Shown here: positions 19,363-29,051 of the stretch, one piece after another
Position numbering within the stretch: the first letter of the stretch is position 1
Layout: each line of letters starts with the position of its first letter
From: Bacteroides zhangwenhongii
Lineage (GTDB): Bacteria; Bacteroidota; Bacteroidia; Bacteroidales; Bacteroidaceae
DNA length: 64,000 nt
Assembly (NCBI RefSeq): GCF_009193325.2
Contig: NZ_CP059856.1
Location: forward strand, 1,550,001-1,614,000
Reading direction: 5' to 3'
Notes under the pieces: generated by a model
The model's input: the letters and a program-made list of their open reading frames with translations, nothing else
What the model was told of the DNA's origin: nothing
The model's database searches: none
Position numbers and translations under genes: made by a program

Positions 19363-20256
19363 TCAGCATTTAATATTCAGCTCATTCAAAACTTTACGAA
19401 TAGCTTCAAACGTAGTAATGCGCGTAGGTACTAGTGGTAACCGAAGTTTATTTTCAATCATTCCCATTGCATTCAACATTGATTTCACACCGGCCGGATT
19501 CCCATCTACAAATAATAGATTAAACAATTCTGTAAATCGATGGTGGATAGCCAGCGCGTTAGCAAAGTCTCCTTGAAGAGCCAAGCGAGTCATACGGCTA
19601 AACTCACGGGGAAAAGCATTTCCTATTACCGAAATAACGCCAACAGCTCCTAAAGTAATAAGAGGGAAAGTGATGCCATCATCCCCGGATATAACATTAA
19701 AATTCTCAGGTTTATTTTTAATGATATCATCCATCTGTGTAATATTACCGGAGGCTTCTTTTATAGCAATCACATTACTGAAGTTACGTGCGATACGCAA
19801 AGTCGTTTCAGCAGTCATATTCACACCTGTACGTCCCGGAACATTATACAACACAATAGGAAGTTCCGTTGCTTCGGCAATAGCCTTATAATGCTGATAA
19901 ATACCTTCTTGAGAAGGCTTGTTATAATATGGCACGACAGACAATATAGCATCGACTCCTGTGAAATCATCATTCTTCAATGTCTCCACAACAGCCCGAG
20001 TGTTATTACCACCTACACCTAGCAGAATAGGGACTCTTCCGTTAACGCGGTCAATCACCATTTTTTTAATAGTTTTCTTTTCTTCCTCAGTAAGAGTCGG
20101 CGTTTCAGCCGTAGTTCCCAGCACACACAGGAAATCCGCATTATTCTGTAATAGATAGTCTACCATACGCATTAGCGCGTCATAGTCAACACTCTCATCC
20201 TCTTTGAAAGGAGTAATCAGTGCTACCCCCATTCCTTTCAATTTAGTCTGTATCAT
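19363..20256 (-). CDS. dapA: 4-hydroxy-tetrahydrodipicolinate synthase
   Basis: 297 residues, the usual length. It condenses pyruvate with aspartate semialdehyde, the first committed step to diaminopimelate and lysine. Visible family motifs: GTTAETPTLTEEE near 48-60, YNVPGRTG near 138-145 with the proton-relay tyrosine, and the Schiff-base lysine in IAIKEASG near 167. Soluble TIM barrel. It is preceded by a -7 box at 20291-20298 and lies 59 bp after ligA on the same strand, so it has its own promoter. Confidence 0.95.
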   Translation of the reverse strand: MIQTKLKGMGVALITPFKEDESVDYDALMRMVDYLLQNNADFLCVLGTTAETPTLTEEEKKTIKKMVIDRVNGRVPILLGVGGNNTRAVVETLKNDDFTGVDAILSVVPYYNKPSQEGIYQHYKAIAEATELPIVLYNVPGRTGVNMTAETTLRIARNFSNVIAIKEASGNITQMDDIIKNKPENFNVISGDDGITFPLITLGAVGVISVIGNAFPREFSRMTRLALQGDFANALAIHHRFTELFNLLFVDGNPAGVKSMLNAMGMIENKLRLPLVPTRITTFEAIRKVLNELNIKC

Positions 20257-20290
20257 GAGTTTTAATTATAATCTCTAATTTATTTAGCCG

Positions 20291-20298
20291 CAAAAGTA
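20291..20298 (-). promoter_or_regulatory. -7 element of dapA
   Basis: Minus-strand TACTTTTG fits TAnnTTTG, 35 bp before the start codon. No convincing -33 box. Confidence 0.55.
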
Positions 20299-20315
20299 CG
20301 AATATTTTTCATATC

Positions 20316-22374
<2,059 letters not shown>

Positions 22375-22390
22375 CGAAAAATTAAAGATT

Positions 22391-23068
22391 ATGCGTATTG
22401 ATATTATAACGGTTTTGCCCGAAATGATTGAGGGATTCTTCAATTGTTCCATTATGAAACGGGCTCAGAACAAAGGACTTGCAGAAATCCATATTCACAA
22501 TCTGCGTGACTACACTGAAGACAAATACCGCCGTGTCGATGATTATCCTTTTGGCGGCTTTGCCGGAATGGTCATGAAAATAGAGCCTATCGAGCGTTGC
22601 ATCAATGCTCTCAAAGCGGAGCGAGAGTACGATGAAGTAATCTTCACAACCCCCGACGGAGAACAATTCAACCAGCCTATGGCCAACAATCTGTCTTTAG
22701 CACAGAATCTTATTATCCTTTGCGGACATTTCAAAGGAATTGACTATCGTATCCGCGAGCACCTGATCACTAAAGAAATCAGTATCGGAGATTACGTCCT
22801 GACAGGTGGCGAATTAGCTGCGGCAGTCATGGCCGACGCTATTGTACGCATCATTCCGGGAGTCATCTCCGACGAACAATCTGCACTTTCCGATTCTTTC
22901 CAAGATAATTTGCTGGCAGCACCTGTATATACTCGCCCTGCCGACTATAAAGGCTGGAAAGTTCCCGAGATTCTTTTATCCGGTCATGAAGCCAAGATTA
23001 AAGAATGGGAACTGCAACAATCTTTGGAGCGTACAAAGAAACTTCGTCCCGACTTGCTGGAAGAATAA
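22391..23068 (+). CDS. trmD: tRNA (guanine-N1)-methyltransferase
   Basis: 225 residues. It methylates G37 of tRNAs reading CNN codons, which prevents frameshifting. The SPOUT trefoil-knot motifs are visible: [11 protein letters not shown] near 55, LCGHFKGID near 112 and [18 protein letters not shown] near 134. The start [12 protein letters not shown] at 22391 is the family start. An in-frame ATG at 22364 is upstream of the expected transcription start and adds a non-conserved leader. A strong terminator follows. Confidence 0.95.
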   Translation: MRIDIITVLPEMIEGFFNCSIMKRAQNKGLAEIHIHNLRDYTEDKYRRVDDYPFGGFAGMVMKIEPIERCINALKAEREYDEVIFTTPDGEQFNQPMANNLSLAQNLIILCGHFKGIDYRIREHLITKEISIGDYVLTGGELAAAVMADAIVRIIPGVISDEQSALSDSFQDNLLAAPVYTRPADYKGWKVPEILLSGHEAKIKEWELQQSLERTKKLRPDLLEE

Positions 23069-23083
23069 AAACAATATGTAAAT

Positions 23084-23130
23084 AAAAACGACAGCAGGAA
23101 ATGAGTTATTTCCTGCTGTCGTTTTTATTA
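23084..23130 (+). terminator. Terminator of trmD
   Basis: Perfect 19-bp inverted repeat (23084-23102 and 23108-23126) with a 5-nt loop, flanked by A and T runs. Confidence 0.95.
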
Positions 23131-23286
23131 TATCCTCCGCTTGGAGATTTTAGCCTTCACTCTTCACACTAAACACAAACATCTTATTCGTTCACCATTT
23201 CATATTCAATCTCACAGATCAAAACTTGAAGGCAGAATAGCATTTTTCTCATATATCTAGTGCGAATAGTTATTGTATGTTTGCAG

Positions 23287-24198
23287 TTATACCTCAAGCG
23301 CACCTATAATTTCCTTCACAGACTTATATCCATGTCTATCTAAGTAATTATTTATACCATCTTCCACTTTGATGGTAACAGCCGGATCTATGAAATTTGC
23401 CGTACCGATCTGGATAGCAGATGCACCCGCAAGCATGAATTCAACCGCATCTTTCCAATCCATAATCCCGCCTAATCCTATGACAGGAATATTTACCGCT
23501 TTAGCAACTTGCCATACCATACGTAATGCGATAGGTTTTACGGCAGCTCCGGACATTCCACCTGTTATAGTGGATAAAATAGGACGTCTACGCTCCGCAT
23601 CGATTGCCATTCCCAATAATGTATTGATTAATGATACACTATCTGCACCACTTTCTTCCGCTGCACGAGCTATTTCAGTGATATCTGTGACGTTTGGAGA
23701 GAGTTTTACGATAAGTGTCTTTTTGTAAGCAGAACGTACTGCTTTCACCACTTCTGACGCACCTTTTGCTGACACACCAAAAGCCATACCACCTTGCTTT
23801 ACATTGGGGCAGGAAATATTTAACTCTATAGCAGGAATTTTGTCAAGTTCATTAATAATTTCGGCTGTTTTCACATAATCTTCGATAGTAGAACCCGAAA
23901 CGTTTACAATCATATTCGTTTCTATGTCTTTTATGCGAGGATATATATGTTCTACAAAGTACTCAACGCCCTTATTTTGCAGTCCCACAGCGTTTAACAT
24001 CCCCGAAGGAGTCTCAGCCATACGTGGATAAGGATTCCCTTCACGTTTGTGAAGAGTAGTACCCTTTACAATAATACCACCTATTCGCGCTATATCAATG
24101 AAGTCAGAGAACTCTTCACCGTATCCAAATGTACCGGATGCTGTCATCACCGGATTCTTCATTTTCAATTCGCCAATATTTACACTTAAATCTGCCAT
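23287..24198 (-). CDS. pyrD: Dihydroorotate dehydrogenase, catalytic subunit (class 1B)
   Basis: 303 residues. It oxidises dihydroorotate to orotate in pyrimidine synthesis. Seen: N-terminal [28 protein letters not shown] near 130-142, phosphate-binding [11 protein letters not shown] near 245 and a TIM-barrel FMN layout. The adjacent pyrK identifies it as the NAD-linked 1B type, in which electrons leave through PyrK. Its start overlaps the end of pyrK by 13 bp, so the two are translated together. Confidence 0.94.
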   Translation of the reverse strand: MADLSVNIGELKMKNPVMTASGTFGYGEEFSDFIDIARIGGIIVKGTTLHKREGNPYPRMAETPSGMLNAVGLQNKGVEYFVEHIYPRIKDIETNMIVNVSGSTIEDYVKTAEIINELDKIPAIELNISCPNVKQGGMAFGVSAKGASEVVKAVRSAYKKTLIVKLSPNVTDITEIARAAEESGADSVSLINTLLGMAIDAERRRPILSTITGGMSGAAVKPIALRMVWQVAKAVNIPVIGLGGIMDWKDAVEFMLAGASAIQIGTANFIDPAVTIKVEDGINNYLDRHGYKSVKEIIGALEV

Positions 24199-24962
24199 AA
24201 TAGTTTCTTTATATTAAAAACAGGACCTTCTTTACATACACATAAGTGACCTTCTGTCGTATTTTCCACACAACATAAACATGCACCGATACCACAAGCC
24301 ATCGTATTTTCCAAAGAGACTTCACATTCTATCTGATTACTTTTGGCATATTTTGCCACAGCCATCATCATAGGTTTGGGACCACAAGTGTAAATCTGCT
24401 CAAATTGTACTTTGCCTAATATAGAATGTTGAGTAACATATCCCTTTTCTCCGTAACTACCATCTTCAGTAGTAGTATACACCTCACCATATTTAGCGAA
24501 TTCTTCCAACTGCAAAAGATCCTTATCACTACGAGCGCCTAAAAGAAAGGTAGGTTTATGACCGTTTTTAGCCAATTGCTCACCCAAAAACAACATAGGA
24601 GCTGTTCCGACACCTCCACCCACTAGCAGGAGCTTATCAGAGGCCTTTTGAGGCATTGTGTAGCCATTTCCTAACGGAAGTACCGTATTAATCACATCGC
24701 CTGATTTTACCTCTGCCAAACGTCTTGTACCATCTCCGACTAACTGGATCAGAAACCATACTTCATTTCGTTGTTTATCTACAAAGTTAATAGAAATAGG
24801 ACGACGCAAGAATGTAGTAGGCGAACCGTCCACCCGGAGTTCGGCAAACTGCCCAGGAAACATTTCGGGCAGCAACGATGGAGATGTCAATTTTAGCAAT
24901 ACATAATTAGTATGCAATTTAATATTCTCCGTAACCGTCAGATCTAAAATAAATTTCTTCAT
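24186..24962 (-). CDS. pyrK: Dihydroorotate dehydrogenase electron-transfer subunit
   Basis: 258 residues from ATG 24962. FAD/NAD-binding ferredoxin-reductase fold with LRRPIS near 55 (FAD), [13 protein letters not shown] near 108 (NAD) and a C-terminal [2Fe-2S] cysteine cluster ([11 protein letters not shown], then HLCVCKEGP). It passes electrons from PyrD to NAD. An in-frame ATG at 25022 would add 20 residues, but a -7 box at 25000-25007 would start transcription downstream of it, so 24962 is preferred. It overlaps pyrD. Confidence 0.93.
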   Translation of the reverse strand: MKKFILDLTVTENIKLHTNYVLLKLTSPSLLPEMFPGQFAELRVDGSPTTFLRRPISINFVDKQRNEVWFLIQLVGDGTRRLAEVKSGDVINTVLPLGNGYTMPQKASDKLLLVGGGVGTAPMLFLGEQLAKNGHKPTFLLGARSDKDLLQLEEFAKYGEVYTTTEDGSYGEKGYVTQHSILGKVQFEQIYTCGPKPMMMAVAKYAKSNQIECEVSLENTMACGIGACLCCVENTTEGHLCVCKEGPVFNIKKLLWQI

Positions 24963-24999
24963 GTATGGATATAAAAAGTATAAATTCGTATTCCGGGTG

Positions 25000-25007
25000 C
25001 AAAGATA
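25000..25007 (-). promoter_or_regulatory. -7 element of pyrK-pyrD
   Basis: Minus-strand TATCTTTG, an exact match to TAnnTTTG, 38 bp before the pyrK start. No clear -33. Confidence 0.6.
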
Positions 25008-25039
25008 CAGGAATTTGCTCAAACGAGCGATTTTACCTC

Positions 25040-25510
25040 TTATTTTTCAGGTCTAAACGTTTCATAGGTATTATCATCAAAGAAAATTCTTATTTCAGTG
25101 ATTTTCCTAACAGGCTTTTCTATATACCTAATTTCCTGTTTTACAACCTCTTTAGCTACATTTTCAGTGCCTCTTAATGCAATTTCCTTGCGATTTTCCA
25201 GACCAATCGTCTCTTTGGTCGAATTTACAGGATTCTCGTCAAACAAAGAAGGTTGATAATCTCCATTAGAAGATACCAATGAAGCACTTTCTGCAGAAGC
25301 AAGCATTTCACCTTTTCCATATAATAGCCATTCGAGATTTACATAGCTATAAGTCTGGTGAACTTTCATGACTACTTCCAGACTCGGTTTATTTCTATCA
25401 TTTAAAATATGAGAAAGAGTAGACTGCTGAACCCCGATTGTTTCGGCAAAAACTCTGGGGGGAACCTTTTCCCTTTCCATAATCATTCTAATTCTGTCTT
25501 TTATTTCCAT
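25040..25510 (-). CDS. XRE-like helix-turn-helix regulator
   Basis: 156 residues from ATG 25510. The N terminus (about 1-65) is a Cro/C1-type helix-turn-helix: FAETIGVQQSTLSHILNDRN with QQSTLSHIL as recognition helix, then PSLEVVMKVHQTY. The rest is a charged linker and a C-terminal IRIFFDDNTYETF strand pair. No sensor domain is recognised. An in-frame ATG at 25543 would add 11 residues. It faces a long AT-rich tract containing repeated TTCACA motifs and has a good promoter there, so autoregulation is plausible. Similar regulators are common in Bacteroides. Confidence 0.82.
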   Translation of the reverse strand: MEIKDRIRMIMEREKVPPRVFAETIGVQQSTLSHILNDRNKPSLEVVMKVHQTYSYVNLEWLLYGKGEMLASAESASLVSSNGDYQPSLFDENPVNSTKETIGLENRKEIALRGTENVAKEVVKQEIRYIEKPVRKITEIRIFFDDNTYETFRPEK

Positions 25511-25587
25511 ACTGCCTTTATTGAAAGTTATAATTCCACGCACTAAATGATGTTTTCACAAAAATATATCAAAGTTTAAACACAATA

Positions 25588-25619
25588 CAAAAGTAAACAT
25601 TTAAATTCACAAAAGCAAA
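25588..25619 (-). promoter_or_regulatory. Promoter of the helix-turn-helix regulator
   Basis: On the minus strand TTTG (25616-25619), a 20-bp spacer and TACTTTTG (25588-25595). The spacer contains one of the TTCACAAAA motifs that recur further upstream. Confidence 0.7.
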
Positions 25620-25962
25620 TTACAATTATAAAAATATTGATATCACAAAACTATATTATTATTCACATTTGAAATATTACGATTGTATACATAGATAAAA
25701 GAGCCTATTTACATATCATAGTCATTGTTTAATAAATACACGTTACCATCTGATAATAAGTAAATTACACATAACAATAATGAGTAAAAACAGTGATATT
25801 CACAAAAATAAATGCCACATAAAGTTCTAATTTACAGTTCAAAATCAAATAATGGTATATATATAACTGATATTTAATGATATGGCATACCTATAAATAA
25901 CTATTAATCACTCTCCTACTACATTTATACTAAATACTCTATCTTTGTAAACTATCTATTTT

Positions 25963-25996
25963 ACATTTATACAACCAGCTAATAAAGTATAAATGT
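25963..25996. repeat. 10-bp inverted repeat in the AT-rich tract
   Basis: ACATTTATAC (25963-25972) and GTATAAATGT (25987-25996) with a 14-nt spacer; a further direct copy of ACATTTATAC is at 25921-25930. A TATCTTTG box lies between them at 25940-25947. Confidence 0.6.
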
Positions 25997-26605
25997 ATAA
26001 CATTCACAAGAGTATTAATTACAAATATATAACACAAAATACACAAACGTAAATAGAAGAAGTTGCACTTGCAATAAAATAAAGAAAAAAAGCTATTATT
26101 CACGAATGTATATTATGGTTTCTTCAAATCATCTTTGACATTCTAACCTAAAAGACCAAATCCTTGCAATATTTCCGTCCATTAGCCCATTTCGATGTTT
26201 TTTTTCAATTCTAGGAAGGTCTAATTCTGCATAATACATTGTTATACAAATATTTACTTCACATTTTATGACTCTGTTTTTTAGTTTAAATAGAGAAAAG
26301 CAAGAAAATCACCACTATTAATCTCCAAACTATCAAAATGATATTTAAAGCAAGATAGGAATTCAAATTTTTCTGTGAAGTTTCTTGTGAAGAGAAAAAC
26401 GCCTATTCGACGAAAGAATGATATTTGGGACACCACCGAATAAAATTGAGATGAATGAAAAGGAGATGAATGAATAAATGAAAAAGTCCAAAGGATGAGG
26501 AAGTAGCCATGAAAAGATAAGGAAAGTATATAGAAATTATTGTTCGTTTTTTTATTCAAAATATAGACTTACACCGTCCAAAAGAAAACATATTTCAGAG
26601 GATAT

Positions 26606-26658
26606 AAGAAAAGACATCTACTTTATTCTATTTATAGTAAAAGTAGATGTCTTCTCTT
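26606..26658 (-). terminator. Terminator of holA
   Basis: 14-bp perfect arms AAGACATCTACTTT / AAAGTAGATGTCTT (26611-26624 and 26640-26653), extended by flanking A/T pairs. About 20 bp after the holA stop. Confidence 0.85.
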
Positions 26659-26678
26659 ATATACCAAAAACGCTCCTA

Positions 26679-27698
26679 CTAATGCAAAATATTAAACACT
26701 AATTCGCGAAGAATATCTCCATCTGTCATTGAACTGTTCTTTACTCCCTTTGACTTTGCATCCGCATATCGTATTTCACCAACGATTTGCATTGTCTTTA
26801 CACCAGTATATTTTCTCATAGCAGCTATATAATCTTTAGCCTGCCAAGTCGTTTTCAGTCCTAACATATTAGCAACTCCCTGCTCTGATTTATCAGGCGC
26901 ATAATATGCCAACATCAGATTAGAATAGAAGTTGAACAACAGTGACAAAGTCATCTGTATTGGATTCGTTTTCGGGTTTTCCTCAAAATATTTTATTATC
27001 TTATTTGCTTTAAGGATATCCTTTTCGACAAGTGCGCTCCGCAATTCAAAGTTATTATAATCCTTGCTTATACCGATATTCTTTTCTATCTGCTCAGGTG
27101 TTACACGTCTCTGACCAGCAGGTAAAGTGATGATCAGCTTTTCCAGTTCCCCCGTCAGTCGGCTCAAATCAGAACCTACAAAATCAGCCAACATGGCTGT
27201 TGCCTTAGGCTCCATATCCACACCTTTACGCTTCATATAAGAAGATATGAAAGCAGGAAGTTGGGCCTCTTTTATTTTTTTCGATTCAAACAATACGCCC
27301 ACCTTTTCAATTTCGGCTGCTAACTTCTTTCTACGATCCAACGTACCATGCTTATGGCATATTACCAGAATAGTAGACAGGAGTGGTTTTTGAAGATAAT
27401 AAGACAACTCTTCCATATTGCGGATTGCCTGCGCCTCCTTTACCACTACCACCTGATGTTCGGACATCATCGGATAACGCTTTGCTGCATTTATGACAGT
27501 AGCCACATCTACATCGGCACCATATACCACGGTTAAATTGAACTCCTTTTCCGTTTCATTCAACACATTATTTGTTATATAATCTGCAATCAGGTCGATA
27601 TAATACGATTCTTCCCCCATCAAATAATAGACAGGACGATATTGTTTAGCACTCAACTCCTTGAGAATATCATCACACGTCAGTTCTTGTTTTGCCAT
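26679..27698 (-). CDS. holA: DNA polymerase III delta subunit
   Basis: 339 residues. The clamp-loader delta subunit opens the beta clamp during replication. Seen: N-terminal YYLMGEESYYIDLIADYI near 25, VVVVKEAQ near 78, and the C-terminal helical collar with NPIQMTLSLLFNFYSNLML. It lacks the Walker A motif, as delta does. Start at 27698 (MAKQELTCDD) is preferred; an in-frame ATG at 27710 would add four residues. It follows amn by 21 bp on the same strand and is probably cotranscribed. Confidence 0.9.
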   Translation of the reverse strand: MAKQELTCDDILKELSAKQYRPVYYLMGEESYYIDLIADYITNNVLNETEKEFNLTVVYGADVDVATVINAAKRYPMMSEHQVVVVKEAQAIRNMEELSYYLQKPLLSTILVICHKHGTLDRRKKLAAEIEKVGVLFESKKIKEAQLPAFISSYMKRKGVDMEPKATAMLADFVGSDLSRLTGELEKLIITLPAGQRRVTPEQIEKNIGISKDYNNFELRSALVEKDILKANKIIKYFEENPKTNPIQMTLSLLFNFYSNLMLAYYAPDKSEQGVANMLGLKTTWQAKDYIAAMRKYTGVKTMQIVGEIRYADAKSKGVKNSSMTDGDILRELVFNILH

Positions 27699-27719
27699 AA
27701 TATCTTTCAAGACCGGGAA

Positions 27720-28496
27720 TTACCAGTCAAATTTCAAGTGTTTTACAGTTTTCTTTTCATCAATAATCATACGCAAAGAGGCAATACCTATTTCCACATG
27801 TTCTTCCACATAATTTTTGGTAACCAGGCTATCGCTCTTGTCTGTTTTCACCCCATCCGGAGTCATCGGTTGATCGGAAACCAACAGCAATGCACCGGTA
27901 GGAATATGATTGGCAAAGCCACAACTAAACAATGTTGCCGTTTCCATATCAACTGCCATTGCGCGAGTCTTTTTCAGATACTCCTTGAATGTTTCATCAT
28001 GTTCCCAAATACGACGATTCGTAGTATAAACAGTTCCTGTCCAATAGTCACGTCCATAGTCACGAATCGATGAAGAAACGGCACGCTGCAACATAAATGC
28101 AGGCAACGCCGGAACCTCAGGCGGAAAATAGTCATTAGAAGTTCCCTCGCCACGAATTGCCGCAATGGGAAGAATCAAATCTCCAAGATGATTCTTCTTG
28201 TCGATACCACCGCATTTACCAAGAAACAGACATGCCTTCGGGCGGATAGCACCCAGCAAATCCATGATAATGGCGGCATTAGGGCTCCCCATACCAAAAT
28301 TAATCATTGTAATTCCTTCGGCACTGGCAGAAATCATATTAGCATCCCTACCCAATATTGGGACATCAAATTGATTGGCGAAAATCTCTACGTACTTGTT
28401 GAAGTTAGTCAACAGTATATACTCTCCAAAATCCTCCAAGTTACGTTTTGTGTAACGTGGCAGCCAATTAGCTACGATTTCTTCTTTTGTTTTCAT
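27720..28496 (-). CDS. amn: AMP nucleosidase
   Basis: 258 residues, the short Bacteroidetes form. Phosphorylase-superfamily (PNP/UDP) fold: GMGSPNAAIIMDLLGAIRP near 73-91, LFLGKCGGIDKKNHLGDL near 92-110 and the conserved AVDMETATLFSCGF near 180 containing the ribose-binding Met-Glu. It hydrolyses AMP to adenine and ribose 5-phosphate. The gene is divergent from the HsdR-N gene and upstream of holA. Confidence 0.88.
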   Translation of the reverse strand: MKTKEEIVANWLPRYTKRNLEDFGEYILLTNFNKYVEIFANQFDVPILGRDANMISASAEGITMINFGMGSPNAAIIMDLLGAIRPKACLFLGKCGGIDKKNHLGDLILPIAAIRGEGTSNDYFPPEVPALPAFMLQRAVSSSIRDYGRDYWTGTVYTTNRRIWEHDETFKEYLKKTRAMAVDMETATLFSCGFANHIPTGALLLVSDQPMTPDGVKTDKSDSLVTKNYVEEHVEIGIASLRMIIDEKKTVKHLKFDW

Positions 28497-28504
28497 AATT
28501 TCAT

Positions 28505-28512
28505 TAAATTTG
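28505..28512 (+). promoter_or_regulatory. Possible -7 element of the HsdR-N gene
   Basis: TAAATTTG fits TAnnTTTG, 46 bp before ATG 28559. It overlaps the amn leader, so the two divergent transcripts would be complementary over a short stretch. Confidence 0.4.
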
Positions 28513-28546
28513 CGGTTCCAAATAAAGGAACCCGTTATTTAACTTA

Positions 28547-28554
28547 CAAAAATA
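28547..28554 (-). promoter_or_regulatory. -7 element of amn
   Basis: Minus-strand TATTTTTG, 50 bp before the start. A hairpin GGTTCC/GGAACC (28514-28532) would lie in the leader. Confidence 0.5.
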
Positions 28555-28558
28555 ATAA

Positions 28559-29008
28559 ATGTTATCGTTAAACCTACCAGTATTCGACACTAAAATAAAC
28601 GTACGAAACGGAAAAAATGTAATTTTTGACGTGATTCGCAAACGATATGTCGCCCTTACTCCCGAAGAATGGGTACGACAACACTTTGTACACTTTCTTA
28701 TTGCACACAAAGGATACCCATCCGCTCTATTAGCGAACGAAGTAATGGTGAAGCTGAACGGTACAACTAAAAGATGCGATACAGTACTCTACCGGAGAGA
28801 CCTGTCCGCCCGGATGATTGTGGAGTATAAAGCTCCCCATGTAGAAATCACGCAAGCCGTTTTCGATCAGATTACCCGATACAATATGGTACTGAAAGTA
28901 GATTACCTGATTGTCAGCAACGGAATGCAGCACTATTGCTGCCGCATGGATTATGAAAATCAGAGCTATACTTTTCTGAGAGATATTCCGGACTATGCTT
29001 CTTTATAA
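28559..29008 (+). CDS. HsdR N-terminal-type nuclease-fold protein
   Basis: 149 residues, one domain. Residues about 70-95 hold a PD-(D/E)XK-like arrangement: Asp74 in RCDTVLY and Glu89-x-Lys91 in VEYKAP, as in the N-terminal nuclease domain of type I restriction HsdR. There is no helicase part, and no hsdM or hsdS nearby. The family is widespread in Bacteroidetes as a stand-alone gene beside holA and amn, so a housekeeping nucleic-acid role is likelier than restriction. Substrate unknown. It converges on the RND permease gene. Confidence 0.75.
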   Translation: MLSLNLPVFDTKINVRNGKNVIFDVIRKRYVALTPEEWVRQHFVHFLIAHKGYPSALLANEVMVKLNGTTKRCDTVLYRRDLSARMIVEYKAPHVEITQAVFDQITRYNMVLKVDYLIVSNGMQHYCCRMDYENQSYTFLRDIPDYASL

Positions 29009-29030
29009 ATCGATCATTACATGAAACCTA

Positions 29031-29051
29031 CGGGATGATTACATCATCCCG
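29031..29051. terminator. Bidirectional terminator between HsdR-N and RND genes
   Basis: CGGGATGA (29031-29038) and TCATCCCG (29044-29051) with a 5-nt loop. The right arm includes the stop codon and final codons of the permease gene. Confidence 0.6.

Larger units (their letters stand above)
25553..26104 (+). repeat. Dispersed TTCACA motif array
   Basis: Motif starts: TTTTCACA 25553, ATTCACAAAA 25605, TATCACAAAA 25641, TTATTCACA 25659 (exact DnaA-box consensus TTATnCACA), ATTCACAAAAA 25798, ATTCACAAG 26002, TTATTCACG 26096. All are on the plus strand. The tract is very AT-rich, so some will be chance. Confidence 0.5.
25544..26605. other. Gene-free AT-rich tract
   Basis: About 1.1 kb with no credible coding sequence. 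A 92-codon frame on the minus strand at 26281-26559 lacks family features and is of low complexity. The left half has seven TTCACA/ATCACA-type motifs on the plus strand and an inverted repeat at 25963-25996. The right half has two copies of GAGATGAATGA 15 bp apart (26448 and 26463). The region has no further element that I recognise. Confidence 0.6.

Noticed and set aside
26281..26559. 92-codon open frame on the minus strand in the AT-rich tract
   Set aside because: Composition is dominated by F, S and L, there is no promoter at a sensible distance and no family feature; it looks like a chance frame in AT-rich DNA.
28559..29008. Type I restriction-modification locus
   Set aside because: Only an HsdR N-terminal-type domain is present; no methylase, specificity or helicase gene is nearby.
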